Positions 50,529 to 59,710 of a DNA stretch of 64,000 nucleotides are shown here, piece after piece. This DNA comes from Curvibacter lanceolatus ATCC 14669 (GTDB taxonomy: Bacteria; Pseudomonadota; Gammaproteobacteria; Burkholderiales; Burkholderiaceae_C). Location: the NCBI RefSeq assembly GCF_000381265.1, contig NZ_KB906274.1, positions 24,786 to 88,785 on the forward strand, written 5' to 3'. A model generated the notes under the pieces. The model did not search any database, was not told where the DNA came from, and was given only the letters and a program-made list of their open reading frames with translations. Numbering within the stretch: position 1 is the first letter of the stretch; each line of letters begins with the position of its first letter. The position numbers were made by a program, and so were the translations under genes.

Positions 50529-52106
50529 ATGTCCATTGCCCACCCACCCCTCGCTACTCTGAGCGCCGAGCGCACCCGTGAATGGCTCAACGACGGCCAG
50601 GAGGTGGCCCTGCTGGACCTGCGCGAGGCCGGCCAGTTTGGTGAAGGCCACCCCTTTTTTGCCATTCCCCTGCCTTACAGCCGACTGGAGTTGGACGCGC
50701 GCCGCCTGCTGCCCCGCCTCGACGTGCGCGTGGTGCTGCTGGACAGTGGCGACGGCGTGGCCGAGCGGGGCGCCCGCCGCCTGCAGGCCCTGGGCTACAC
50801 CCAGGTGCATGTGCTGCAGGGCGGCGCGCCCGCCTGGGCCGCCGCGGGCTACACCTTGTTCCAGGGCGTGAACCTGCCCTCCAAGACCTTTGGCGAACTG
50901 GTGGAGGCCCATTACCACACGCCCCACATCTCGGCCACCGAGCTGCACCGCCGCCAGCAGGCCGGCGAAGCCCTGGTGCTGCTCGATGGCCGCACGCTGG
51001 CCGAGCACCGCAAGATGACCATCCCGGGTGCAGTGTCGCTGCCCAACGGCGAACTGGCGGCCCATTGGGCCCGCCAGGTGCCTGACGCCAGCACCCCGGT
51101 GGTGGTGCATTGCGCCGGCCGCACACGCAGCATCATCGGTGCCGAGATCCTGCGCCACCTGGGCCTGCCCAACCCGGTGCTGGCCCTGGAGAACGGCACC
51201 CAGGGCTGGGCCCTGGCCGGCCTCACGCTGGAGCACGGCAGCCAGCGCCAGGTGCAAGGCCCGGTGAACCCCGACCCCGCAGCCCAGGCGGCCGCCCGGC
51301 GCGATGCCCAGGCCGCCGGCGCCCCCCATCTGAGCGTGGCCCAGGCCCAGGCCTGGCTCGACGACGCCGGCCGCAGCACCTATGTGCTCGATGTGCGCAG
51401 CGAGGCCGAGTACCGGGCCGGCACCTTGGCGGGCGCCCGCCATGCCCCCGGCGGGCAACTGCTGCAGGCCACCGACCAGAGCGTGGCCGTGCGCCGCAGC
51501 CGCGTGCTGCTGCTGGACCACGAGGACGTGCGTGCCCCGGTGATCGCGGCCTGGTTGCGCCGCATGGGCTATGAAGCCGCCACGGTGGAAGGCGGCATCC
51601 ATGCCGCACTCACCCTGCGCCAAGCCGGCGACTGGGCGCCACCCGCCGGGCGCAGAGTCACCGCCCACGCCCTGCCGGGCTGGACGAGCCAACACCAGCC
51701 CGCCCTGATCGACGTGCAGGCCTCAATGGCCTACCGCCAACAACACGCTGCCGGGGCCCGCTGGGCCGTGCGCCCCTCGCTGGCCCAGGCGGCGCCGCCC
51801 GAGCCCGCCCTGCCCGTGCTGGTGCTGGCACCCAGCGCCGAGCTGGCCCAACTGGCCGCGGCCGACTTGAGCGAGGCCGGCTGGACGCAGGTGCACTGGG
51901 CGCTGCAGGCCGACTGGCTGGCCGCCGGCCTGCCCACCGAGGCCACACCGGACAGCCCGAGCGACGCCGAAGCCATCGACTACCTGTTCTTTGTGCACGA
52001 CCGCCACGACGGCAATCTGGAGGCAGCCCGCCGCTACCTGGCCTGGGAGACCGGGCTGATCGCGCAATGCCAGCCCGATGAACTGGCCGGGTTCCAGCTC
52101 GACTGA
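50529..52106 (+). CDS. Four-domain rhodanese-type sulfurtransferase
   Basis: 525 residues with four rhodanese-like repeats. Only the second has the catalytic loop with cysteine (VVHCAGRTRS, residue ~197); the others have Ser/Asp/Ala there (VLLDSGDG, LLLDHEDV, VLAPSAE). So one active and three probably structural or ligand domains. Rhodaneses move sulfane sulfur between donors and thiols. The start ATG at 50529 precedes the first domain; longer reading is intergenic. Placed between two transport operons of the sulfur region. Confidence 0.92.
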   Translation: MSIAHPPLATLSAERTREWLNDGQEVALLDLREAGQFGEGHPFFAIPLPYSRLELDARRLLPRLDVRVVLLDSGDGVAERGARRLQALGYTQVHVLQGGAPAWAAAGYTLFQGVNLPSKTFGELVEAHYHTPHISATELHRRQQAGEALVLLDGRTLAEHRKMTIPGAVSLPNGELAAHWARQVPDASTPVVVHCAGRTRSIIGAEILRHLGLPNPVLALENGTQGWALAGLTLEHGSQRQVQGPVNPDPAAQAAARRDAQAAGAPHLSVAQAQAWLDDAGRSTYVLDVRSEAEYRAGTLAGARHAPGGQLLQATDQSVAVRRSRVLLLDHEDVRAPVIAAWLRRMGYEAATVEGGIHAALTLRQAGDWAPPAGRRVTAHALPGWTSQHQPALIDVQASMAYRQQHAAGARWAVRPSLAQAAPPEPALPVLVLAPSAELAQLAAADLSEAGWTQVHWALQADWLAAGLPTEATPDSPSDAEAIDYLFFVHDRHDGNLEAARRYLAWETGLIAQCQPDELAGFQLD

Positions 52107-52110
52107 GCGC

Positions 52111-52126
52111 CCTGTTCACGAACAGG
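52111..52126. promoter_or_regulatory. Perfect 16-bp palindrome before the amino-acid ABC operon
   Basis: CCTGTTC-AC-GAACAGG directly after the rhodanese stop codon and ~97 bp before the first binding-protein gene. No T tract, so an operator or attenuating hairpin is as likely as a terminator. Confidence 0.45.
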
Positions 52127-52222
52127 TCGATCTGCATAACCTTAGTTGAAACAGTTCCTTGGCAGCCGCTGGGGGGTGAAGGCACCATCGCTCCCCCTTT
52201 GTTGGTAATACAGATTCAACCC

Positions 52223-53071
52223 ATGCCCCGATTCCTCACCGCCCTCCCCCTGACCTCCAAGCTGCTGGCTGCCGGCCTGACGGTGGCCGCCTTGCTGCCT
52301 GCCGTGGCGCAGGCCGATGCCACGCTCGACAAGATCAAGCAGCGCGGCAAGGTCAGCATCGGCGTGCTGGTGAATGGCAGCGCCTTTGGCTCGATCGACC
52401 CGTCCAACCAGCAGCTGGTGGGCTGGAACCCTGAGCTGGCCCGCGCACTGGCCAAAGGCCTGGGGGTGGAGGTGGACCTGGTGCAGGTGCAGACAGCCAC
52501 CCGGGTGCAGTTTCTGATCTCGGGCAAGGTGGATCTGCTGATCGCCTCGATGGAACTCAACCCCGAGCGGGCCGAGACCCTGGGCTATGCGCCCACCCCC
52601 TTCTACCGGGTGGGGGGCACCGCCGCCGTGCTCAAGAGCAGCGGCATCCGCCAATGGGAAGACCTGCGCGGCAAGACCGTGTGCGTCTCGCAGGGCAGCA
52701 GCTTTGCCAAGCCGCTGGCCAACGACTATGGCGCCACGGTGCAAGGCTACAAGGGCGCTTCTGAATCGCTGCTGGCCCTCAAGGGCGGCTCTTGCGTGGC
52801 CGCCGTGCACGACGCCACGCTGATCCACCCGCTGCTGCGCGGCAACGCCGAATGGGCCAACTATGCCGCCCCCATCGCCACCGAATTGCTGGCGGCCAAT
52901 TCGGTGGTCTGGACCCGCAAGGGCGAGGCCGACACCATCGCCGCCGTCGACAAGGTGGTGCGCGACTGGCACCGCAGCGGCTGGCTGATCGAGACCGAAA
53001 AGCGCCTGGGCATCACGCCGCCCAACCCCTTGCTGCCCGAACTGCAGGCCAAGTTCAAGGCCGCCCCATGA
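52223..53071 (+). CDS. Polar amino-acid ABC binding protein, first of a tandem pair
   Basis: 282-residue family-3 binding protein. Signal peptide to about VAQADA; DATLDKIKQRGKVSIGVLVNGSAFGSID, RVQFLISGKVDLLIASMELNPERAETLGYAPTPFY and GKTVCVSQGSSFAKPL. Candidate ligands are cyst(e)ine or another sulfur amino acid, judged from neighbours. The ATG at 52223 gives the natural signal peptide; a TTG at 52199 is in frame but unlikely. Confidence 0.9.
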   Translation: MPRFLTALPLTSKLLAAGLTVAALLPAVAQADATLDKIKQRGKVSIGVLVNGSAFGSIDPSNQQLVGWNPELARALAKGLGVEVDLVQVQTATRVQFLISGKVDLLIASMELNPERAETLGYAPTPFYRVGGTAAVLKSSGIRQWEDLRGKTVCVSQGSSFAKPLANDYGATVQGYKGASESLLALKGGSCVAAVHDATLIHPLLRGNAEWANYAAPIATELLAANSVVWTRKGEADTIAAVDKVVRDWHRSGWLIETEKRLGITPPNPLLPELQAKFKAAP

Positions 53072-53937
53072 GCCGGGCTTTGCGCAGCAACACACTGGCC
53101 CTGCTGGCCCTGCTGGCCGTCATCGGCTCGGTCTGGGCCGGGGCCATGGCGCCGGCCTGGGCCGACGCCACACTCGACAAGATCAAGCAACGCGGCAAGC
53201 TCAGCGTCGGCATCGACGGCGTGGGCCCGCCCTTTGGCTACCTGGACACCCAGACCGGCAAGATCGAAGGCTTCCAGACCGAACTGGCTCGCGATCTGGC
53301 CCGCCGCCTGGGCGTGGAGCTGGAGACCGTGCCCGTGGTGGCTTCCACCCGGGTGCAGTTTCTGCAAGCTGGCAAGGTCGACCTGCTGATCGCCAACATC
53401 CAGTGGACGCAGGAGCGCGACGAGATCCTGAGCTTTGCGCCCACCCCGTACAACCTGGTGGGCGGTGCCGCCGTGGTGCCGCGCAACAGCCCCATCAAAC
53501 GCTGGGAAGACCTGCGCGGCAAGGTGGCCTGTGTCTCGCAGGGCAGCAACTTCGCCAAGCCGCTCAAAGACACCTACGGCGCCATCGTCAAGGGGCTGCG
53601 CGGCATTCCCGAGTCGCTGCTGGCCTTGAAGGGCGGCACCTGCGATGCCTCGGTGCACATCCAACCAGCGCTGTACGACACGCTCAACGGCGAGAGCGCT
53701 GCGGCCTGGAAGGACTACCGCCTGGCCACCCCCGACCAGTTGATCCCCTCCCCCACGGTGGTCTGGGCACGTCGCGGCGAGACCGACACCGTGGCCTGGG
53801 TGGACCAGGCCATCCAGGATTGGCACCGCAGCGGCAGCGCGCTGGCCCTGGCCCGCCGCTTTGGTGTGCCCGACGACTACCTGCGCAGCGCCAACCAGAA
53901 GGCCCAGCGCAAGCAGTTTGACCACGCGCCGTTCTGA
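53068..53937 (+). CDS. Polar amino-acid ABC binding protein, second of a tandem pair
   Basis: 289 residues, obviously paralogous to the preceding protein (DATLDKIKQRGK is shared; compare GKVACVSQGSNFAKPL). The ATG overlaps the previous stop. Differences cluster in the predicted binding cleft (VGIDGVGPPFGYLD against VSIGVLVNGSAFGS), so the two probably bring different ligands to one membrane complex. Signal peptide ends near PAWADA. Confidence 0.9.
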   Translation: MSRALRSNTLALLALLAVIGSVWAGAMAPAWADATLDKIKQRGKLSVGIDGVGPPFGYLDTQTGKIEGFQTELARDLARRLGVELETVPVVASTRVQFLQAGKVDLLIANIQWTQERDEILSFAPTPYNLVGGAAVVPRNSPIKRWEDLRGKVACVSQGSNFAKPLKDTYGAIVKGLRGIPESLLALKGGTCDASVHIQPALYDTLNGESAAAWKDYRLATPDQLIPSPTVVWARRGETDTVAWVDQAIQDWHRSGSALALARRFGVPDDYLRSANQKAQRKQFDHAPF

Positions 53938-53971
53938 GCCACTGCCTGGAACGGCCCACTGACCTCCCGCC

Positions 53972-55285
53972 ATGAGCCAGCCCCCCACCTCCACCACCGC
54001 CCCGACCGCCATCGCCCTGTCTCGCCGCGTGCAACGCGTGAAGCTGTCGCCCGTGGCGGCGGCCAGCGCCCGCGCCGCAGCCCTGGCCGCCCAGGGCCGC
54101 GACATCATCACCCTGACCTCGGGCGAGCCCGACTTCGACACGCCCGGCTTCATCCAGCAGGCGGCCGTGGCCGCCATGCAGCGGGGCGAAACCCGCTACA
54201 CGCCCACGCCAGGCACACAGCGCCTGCGCCAGGCCATCAGCCGCAAGTACCAGCGCGAAAACGGGCTGGACATCCCGGCCGCCCGGATCACGGTGGCCAA
54301 CGGCGCCAAGCAGGTGATCTACAACGCCCTGGCTGCCACACTCGACGAGGGCGATGAGGTGATCCTGCCCGCCCCGTACTGGCCCTCGTTCCCGGACATG
54401 GTGCTGGTCAATGACGGCGTGCCGGTGGTCGTGCCCTGTGATGAATCCACCGGTTTCAAGCTCAGCCCCCAGGCCTTGCAACAGGCCATCACGGCACGCA
54501 CGCGCTGGCTGATCCTGAACTCGCCGGGCAACCCCAGCGGCGCGGTGTATGACGCGGCCGAGCTGGCGGCATTGGCCGAAGTGCTGCGCCGCCACCCCCA
54601 GGTGGCCGTGTTGTGGGACGAGGTGTACGAACACATCTGGTTCGGCCCCCAGGCCCCGGCCCACTGGCTGCAGGTGGCCCCCGACCTGGCCGGCCGCACG
54701 CTGCTGGTCAACGGCGCCTCCAAAACCTATGCCATGACGGGCTGGCGCATCGGCTGGGGCGCCGGCCCGCTGGCCCTGATCCAGGCCATGACGGTGATCC
54801 AGTCGCAGGCCGCCTCGGGTGCCAACGCGGTGGCCCAGGCTGCCGTGGCCGACGCGCTGGACCACCCCGACCAAAGCTTTGTGAGCCAGGCCCGCCTGGC
54901 CTATGAGCGCCGTGCCGCCCTGGTCAGCACCGGCCTGAACGCCATCCCGGGCCTGAGCGCGCTGGCGCCGGCCGGGGCCTTTTTCATCTACGTCAATGTG
55001 GCGGCCCTGATCGGCCGCCAACGGCCTGACGGCGCACCGATCAACAGCGACACCGATCTGGTCGATTGGCTGCTCGAATCGGAAGGCGTGGCCGTGGTCG
55101 ATGGCAGCGCCTACGGGCGCTCGCCCTACCTGCGCCTGTCGTTTGCGGCCAGCGACGCGCAATTGCAGGAAGCCCTGCGGCGCATCGAACGGGCGCTGGG
55201 CCGACTAGAAGAAACGCAAGAACCGCAACGCCCCGCCCACCCCGAACACACCACCGCGGCAGATGCGGCCCTGGAGAACGCCTGA
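53972..55285 (+). CDS. Class I aminotransferase (aspartate aminotransferase-like)
   Basis: 437-residue PLP fold-type-I enzyme. N-terminal SGEPDFDTPG and YTPTPGTQRLR; PLP-binding NSPGNPSGAVYD; Schiff-base Lys in VNGASKTYAMTGWRIGWG; C-terminal Arg in YLRLSFAAS. Aspartate-type aminotransferases also accept cysteinesulfinate, which would give sulfinylpyruvate and then sulfite. That fits the adjoining dioxygenase-family gene (inference). The C-terminal ~25 residues are an extra Glu/Pro-rich tail. Confidence 0.92.
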   Translation: MSQPPTSTTAPTAIALSRRVQRVKLSPVAAASARAAALAAQGRDIITLTSGEPDFDTPGFIQQAAVAAMQRGETRYTPTPGTQRLRQAISRKYQRENGLDIPAARITVANGAKQVIYNALAATLDEGDEVILPAPYWPSFPDMVLVNDGVPVVVPCDESTGFKLSPQALQQAITARTRWLILNSPGNPSGAVYDAAELAALAEVLRRHPQVAVLWDEVYEHIWFGPQAPAHWLQVAPDLAGRTLLVNGASKTYAMTGWRIGWGAGPLALIQAMTVIQSQAASGANAVAQAAVADALDHPDQSFVSQARLAYERRAALVSTGLNAIPGLSALAPAGAFFIYVNVAALIGRQRPDGAPINSDTDLVDWLLESEGVAVVDGSAYGRSPYLRLSFAASDAQLQEALRRIERALGRLEETQEPQRPAHPEHTTAADAALENA

Positions 55286-56031
55286 TGGCAGATTCATCCT
55301 GGCTGCAAGAAGCCGTGCAGGCCACCCGCGCCCTGGGGCTGAACTACGCCTTCGTGCTCGATGCCGGTGAGCGCCAGGCCTTTGCACGCGGCCTGTGGGT
55401 GACCCTGCAGCTGTGCGCTGTGACCCTGCCCCTGAGCCTGCTGGCCGGGGTGGGGCTGGCCAGCGGCCTGAATTCACCGCGCGCCTGGCTGCGCCGGCCC
55501 ACCCGGGTGTTTGTGGAGCTAACCCGCAACACGCCCACGCTGGTGCAGCTGTACTGCGCGTTTCTGGTGCTGAACCTGCTGATCAACCAGCAGTTGCAGG
55601 GCCGCGCCAGCAACCCCCTGACGCCTTTTGCCTGGGTGGTGATCGTGGTGGCGCTGCACAAGGCGGCCTTCCACGCCGAGGCATTGCGCGCCGGCCTGCA
55701 GGCCGTGCCTGCGGTCACGCTGGAGGCGGCACGCTCGCTGGGCCTGTCGAGCCGGCAGTTGCTGCTGCAGGTGGAGCTGCCCCTGGCCTTGCGCTTTGCC
55801 CTGCCCTCCCTGGTCAACAACCTGGTGGACGCGGTGAAGATGACGGCCGTGGCCTCGGCCATCGCGGTGGGCGACGTGACCTACGAATCGATCATGATCT
55901 GGACGCAGCGCGACAACGTGCTGGAGCTGCTGCTGCTGATCCTGCTGTACTTCGGCCTGCTGACCTGGGGCGTGAGCCGTGCCGGCCGCTGGCTGGAAAA
56001 CCGTTTGAGGATGCCCGGCTATGGCACATGA
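55285..56031 (+). CDS. Amino-acid ABC permease (HisM/GltJ-like)
   Basis: 248-residue permease. Hydrophobic segments near residues 40-65, 80-105, 115-140 and 200-240; RVFVELTRNTPTLVQLY and the EAA-loop ARSLGLSSRQLLLQVELPLALR are family signatures. Its ATG shares one base with the aminotransferase stop (TGATG). Works with the next two genes. Confidence 0.92.
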   Translation: MADSSWLQEAVQATRALGLNYAFVLDAGERQAFARGLWVTLQLCAVTLPLSLLAGVGLASGLNSPRAWLRRPTRVFVELTRNTPTLVQLYCAFLVLNLLINQQLQGRASNPLTPFAWVVIVVALHKAAFHAEALRAGLQAVPAVTLEAARSLGLSSRQLLLQVELPLALRFALPSLVNNLVDAVKMTAVASAIAVGDVTYESIMIWTQRDNVLELLLLILLYFGLLTWGVSRAGRWLENRLRMPGYGT

Positions 56032-56818
56032 CACCCATCACCCCGGCGCCGGGCAGGACGCACCGCTGTGGCCCTGGCTGGCCGCGGCCGTAGCCGCCTT
56101 GCTGGGCCTGGCCGCCTGGACCCAGTTCAGTGCCAGCCCGCCCGTGGCCTTGCAGCAACTGGCCAGGTGGCTGCCCACGCTGCTGCTGGGCCTGGGGGCC
56201 AACATCGGCATCAGCGTGCTGGCCATGGCCCTGGGCACGGTGGCCGGATTGCTGATCGGCGCCCTGTCCCTGTCCACGCTGGCGCCGGTGCGGGGGGGCA
56301 CACGCCTTTATGTGCAGGTGTTCCGCAATGCCCCGGTGCTGGTGCTGGTGTACTTCAGCACCTATGTGTTTCCGTTCGAGCTGCAGCTGCTCCACTGGCG
56401 CCTGCCCTTTCCGGACTGGATCAAGGTGGTGCTGGGTCTGGCCCTGCCGGCCAGCGCCAACGTGGCGGAAATTTTTCGCGGCGCCGTGCAGTCCATCCCC
56501 AGCGCCCAGTGGGAGGCGGCCCAGTCGCTGGCCCTGAGCCGGCGCGACATCTTCCGGCTGGTGGTGCTGCCGCAATGCGTGCGGCGCATGCTGCCGCCGT
56601 GGATGAACCTCTACGCCAGCATCACCATGGCCACCTCGCTGGCCTCGCTGGTGGGCGTGCACGACGTGGTGGACGCGGCCCAGATCGCCAGCAACACCGT
56701 GTCGCGCACCGATTTCACGGTGCTGATCTACGCCAGCCTGCTCTTGCTGTTCTTTGCCTATTGCTACCCCATTGCTCGCGCCACCCAGGCGCTGGAAGCC
56801 CGCCATGCCCGCCACTGA
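56021..56818 (+). CDS. Amino-acid ABC permease (HisQ/GltK-like)
   Basis: 265-residue partner permease: YVQVFRNAPVLVLVYF, ANVAEIFRGAVQSIPSAQWEAAQSLALSRRDIFRLVVLPQ (EAA loop). Overlaps the preceding gene by 11 nt and the ATPase gene by 14 nt, so stoichiometric coupled translation is likely. Confidence 0.92.
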   Translation: MAHDTHHPGAGQDAPLWPWLAAAVAALLGLAAWTQFSASPPVALQQLARWLPTLLLGLGANIGISVLAMALGTVAGLLIGALSLSTLAPVRGGTRLYVQVFRNAPVLVLVYFSTYVFPFELQLLHWRLPFPDWIKVVLGLALPASANVAEIFRGAVQSIPSAQWEAAQSLALSRRDIFRLVVLPQCVRRMLPPWMNLYASITMATSLASLVGVHDVVDAAQIASNTVSRTDFTVLIYASLLLLFFAYCYPIARATQALEARHARH

Positions 56819-57668
56819 CGCCCCCAAGAACCCGCCCCAGAAGGCGGCGCCCACGCCCCTGGTCAGCCTGCGCGACATCCACCTCTCGTTTGGCGCCAAC
56901 GAAGTGCTCAAGGGCATCAGCCTGGATGTGCTGCCGGGCCAGGTGGTGTCCATCATCGGCCCCTCGGGCTCGGGCAAGTCCAGCCTGCTGCGCTGCATCA
57001 CCGGACTGCTGCGCCCGCAGCTGGGCACCATCACGGTGGGTGCCACACGGGTCGACCGCCTGCGCCACGAGGCCGAGTTGATCGCGCTGCGCCGCCGCGT
57101 GGGCTTTGTGTTTCAGCAGTACAACCTGTTTCCGCACCTCAGCGTGCTGGACAACCTGGTGCTGGGCCCGGTGCGCGTGAACGGCCGCCCGCGGGACGAG
57201 GCCGAACACCAGGCGCGCGAGTTGCTGCAGCGCGTGGGCCTGGCCCATAAAGAGAACGCCTACCCCGGTGAGCTGTCGGGCGGCCAGCAACAACGCGTGG
57301 CGATTGCCCGTGCCCTGGCCATGCAGCCCGAGCTGATTCTGTTTGACGAGGTGACCTCGGCCCTGGACCCCGAAACCGTGGGCGAGGTGCTGACCGTGAT
57401 CCGCGAGTTGGCCGAAGACGGCATGACCTGCGTGCTGGTCACGCACGAGATGCGTTTTGCCGCCGAAGTGAGCGACGAGGTGGTGTTCACCGAGGCCGGG
57501 CTGGTCGTCGAGCAGGGCCCGGCCGCCCGCCTGTTCGGCAACCCGCAGCAGGAACGCACCCGGGCCTTTCTGCGCCGCGCCCTGGGCGCCTCGCTGGGGG
57601 CCCAGAGCTACGCGCCCGACAACAAGGTGGTGGCCCTGCCCATCGACCGCTTCCGCTTCGCGATCTGA
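56805..57668 (+). CDS. Amino-acid ABC ATP-binding protein
   Basis: 287-residue ATPase: Walker A GPSGSGKSS, Q loop VFQQYNLFPHLSVL, signature LSGGQQQRVAIARAL, Walker B ILFDEVTSALDPE and switch TVLVTHEM-type VLVTHEMRFA. The start at 56805 begins with a short Pro/Lys leader; the longer frame upstream is permease shadow. Typical of HisP/GlnQ ATPases. The usual GlnQ start would be ~15 residues shorter. Confidence 0.93.
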   Translation: MPATDAPKNPPQKAAPTPLVSLRDIHLSFGANEVLKGISLDVLPGQVVSIIGPSGSGKSSLLRCITGLLRPQLGTITVGATRVDRLRHEAELIALRRRVGFVFQQYNLFPHLSVLDNLVLGPVRVNGRPRDEAEHQARELLQRVGLAHKENAYPGELSGGQQQRVAIARALAMQPELILFDEVTSALDPETVGEVLTVIRELAEDGMTCVLVTHEMRFAAEVSDEVVFTEAGLVVEQGPAARLFGNPQQERTRAFLRRALGASLGAQSYAPDNKVVALPIDRFRFAI

Positions 57669-57721
57669 AGCCTGCCCATTCTCCAGACGCCCTTCTTTCT
57701 TCCCCTCTCAAGGAGCCCCTC

Positions 57722-58345
57722 ATGTCCGACACCCTCAGCCCCCTCGAAGCCCGCCGCCGCAGCGCCGTGGACGCCACCTTGGCCGACGTGCGCCAGATCC
57801 TGGGCGGCCAGCCGCCCAGCCGCGACACACTGAAAGTCATCATTGCCCGCTTGGAGCAACTGGCCGCCGACAAGGCCTTGTTCAGCCGGGCCGACTTTCC
57901 GCCGCCCGCCGTGTCGGCCGGGGTGGAAGCCTCGACCCGCTACCGCCTCAACCCCGCTGATGGCGACGCCGGGCTGGCGCTGTACCTGAACTCGATCAAC
58001 CCGGGCAAGACCACCCTGCCGCACGACCACACCACCTGGGCCGTGATCGTGGCCGTGGAAGGCCAGGAGGTGAACCGCATCTACCGCCGCACCGACGACC
58101 GCAGCCAGCCCGGCCGCGGCCAGTTGGAGCTGGTGCGCGAGCTGACCGTGCAACCTGGCACGCCCACGGGCTTTCTGGGCGAAGACATCCACAGCATCTA
58201 CGTGACCGGCACCGAACCCACGCTGCACTTTCACCTGTACGGCCGCCCACTGGAAACCCTGAGCGGCCGCGTGGGCTACCAGGCCGACGGCAGCATCGTG
58301 AACTACAACGCCACCCAGTTCCACCCGAGCAAGGACGTGGCATGA
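57722..58345 (+). CDS. Cysteine dioxygenase-family thiol dioxygenase
   Basis: 207-residue cupin of the cysteine/3-mercaptopropionate dioxygenase family, which adds O2 to a thiol to give a sulfinate. Iron ligands: His-x-His in LPHDHTTWAVIVAVEGQEVNRIYR and the third His in GEDIHSIYV. LHFHLYGR follows near the C-terminus. Bacterial members split into cysteine and mercaptopropionate types; which applies is not decided. Preceded by AAGGAG eight bases before the ATG. Overlaps the MetC-like gene by 4 nt. Confidence 0.88.
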   Translation: MSDTLSPLEARRRSAVDATLADVRQILGGQPPSRDTLKVIIARLEQLAADKALFSRADFPPPAVSAGVEASTRYRLNPADGDAGLALYLNSINPGKTTLPHDHTTWAVIVAVEGQEVNRIYRRTDDRSQPGRGQLELVRELTVQPGTPTGFLGEDIHSIYVTGTEPTLHFHLYGRPLETLSGRVGYQADGSIVNYNATQFHPSKDVA

Positions 58346-59547
58346 GCGAAACGCCCCGCGCCGGCCTGCGTGACGCCACCCGGCTGCTGCACACCGGCAC
58401 CCCCACCCTAAAAGGCGGTGCCGGGCCGGTGAACATCCCGGTGGTGCGCACCAGCACCGTGCGCTTCGAGAACACCGCCGCCTACGCCGACCTGCACCAC
58501 CGCCGTGTGGCCGGTGAGCGCGTGGCCTCGTACGGCCGCCACGGCCTGGACACGCACCAGGCCCTGGAAGAGGCCGTGACCGATCTGGAGCGCGGCCACC
58601 GCGCGTTTCTCGCGCCCTCGGGCCTGTCGGCCATCACCCTGGTGCTGCTGTCGCTGCTGTCGCCGGGCGACCACGCCCTGGTGTCGGACAGCGTCTACTC
58701 GCCCGTGCGGCGAGTGGATCAGACCCTGCTGCAGCGCCTGGGCATCCGGCTCGAATACTTCTCACCCCAGGCGAACGACCTGGCCGAGCGCATCACGCCG
58801 CACACCAAGCTGGTGTATCTGGAATCGCCCAGCTCGCTGCTGTATGAGCTGCTGGACCTGCCACGCCTGGCCGCCATCGCCCGCGCGCGCGGGGTGCCCG
58901 TGGCGGTGGACAACACCTGGAGCGGCGGCTGGTTCCACAAGCCCTTGACGCTGGGCGCCAACCTCTCCATCCAGGCCGCCACCAAGTACATTGCAGGCCA
59001 CTCGGACGTGATGCAGGGCATTGTGGTGGTCGACAGCCCCGAGCTGGCCCGCCGCCTGGCCACCACCCACGAGGCCCTGGGCCTGACCGTGGGTGCCGAC
59101 GACGCCTACCTGGCCCTGCGCGGGCTGCGCACACTGGGCGTGCGCCTGGCCCAGCACCAGCGCCACGCCACCGAGGTGGCGCAATGGCTGCAAGGGCAAC
59201 GCCAGGTGGCCCGGGTGTTCTACCCCGCGCTGCCCGATGACCCGGGCCACGCGCTGTGGCGGCGTGACTTCAGCGGCGCCAGCGGCCTGGTGTCCTTTGC
59301 CTTCGCCCAGGCCAGCGAGGCCCAGGCCAACGCCTTTGTCGATGCCCTGCGCTACTTCGGCATTGGCGCCTCCTGGGGAGGCTACGAAAGCCTGGTCCTG
59401 CGCGCCGCCCCCGAGCGCCTGCAGGAGCACAGCCTGTGGCAGGCCAGCGGTCTGGCCGGGCACCCCGTGGTGCGCCTGCACATCGGCCTGGAAGACCCGG
59501 CCGATCTGATCGCCGATCTGGCGCAGGCGTTTGCCAGGGTGGCTTGA
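58342..59547 (+). CDS. Cystathionine beta-lyase-like PLP enzyme (MetC type)
   Basis: 401-residue Cys/Met-metabolism enzyme, fold type I. TRLLHTGTP at the N-terminus, VASYGRHGLDTHQALEEAV, ALVSDSVYSPVRR, VYLESPSSLLYELLDLP, VDNTWSGGWFHKPLTLGA and the PLP lysine in IQAATKYIAGHSDVMQG, typical of MetC rather than MetB/MetY. Likely cleaves C-S bonds (cystathionine, cystine or a related thioether) to release thiol or sulfide. Coupled by overlap to the dioxygenase gene. Confidence 0.93.
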   Translation: MSETPRAGLRDATRLLHTGTPTLKGGAGPVNIPVVRTSTVRFENTAAYADLHHRRVAGERVASYGRHGLDTHQALEEAVTDLERGHRAFLAPSGLSAITLVLLSLLSPGDHALVSDSVYSPVRRVDQTLLQRLGIRLEYFSPQANDLAERITPHTKLVYLESPSSLLYELLDLPRLAAIARARGVPVAVDNTWSGGWFHKPLTLGANLSIQAATKYIAGHSDVMQGIVVVDSPELARRLATTHEALGLTVGADDAYLALRGLRTLGVRLAQHQRHATEVAQWLQGQRQVARVFYPALPDDPGHALWRRDFSGASGLVSFAFAQASEAQANAFVDALRYFGIGASWGGYESLVLRAAPERLQEHSLWQASGLAGHPVVRLHIGLEDPADLIADLAQAFARVA

Positions 59548-59710
59548 GCCATCGGGGCCCGCTGAGTTTTCAGCAGCCCCAAGTCACCGCGTTTTTTGCA
59601 TAAGCACAGCCGAAAACGTTCGTGGCCCCGGCAAGGGGTTTGGCGAATGATCGCGGGTCTGAACCCGCCTCCCCCCCACACGCCATACACGCCATACACG
59701 CCCACTGCCC

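Noticed and set aside
48482..50581. 699-codon rightward open frame over the fused ABC ATPase gene
   Set aside because: Low-complexity Gln/His/Arg translation; the opposite strand encodes two complete ATPase domains.
52133..59603. Shared TGCATAA motif before the amino-acid ABC (52133) and SsuA (59597) genes as a sulfur-regulator site
   Set aside because: A seven-base match at two places is too weak, and it may simply be -10-like sequence.
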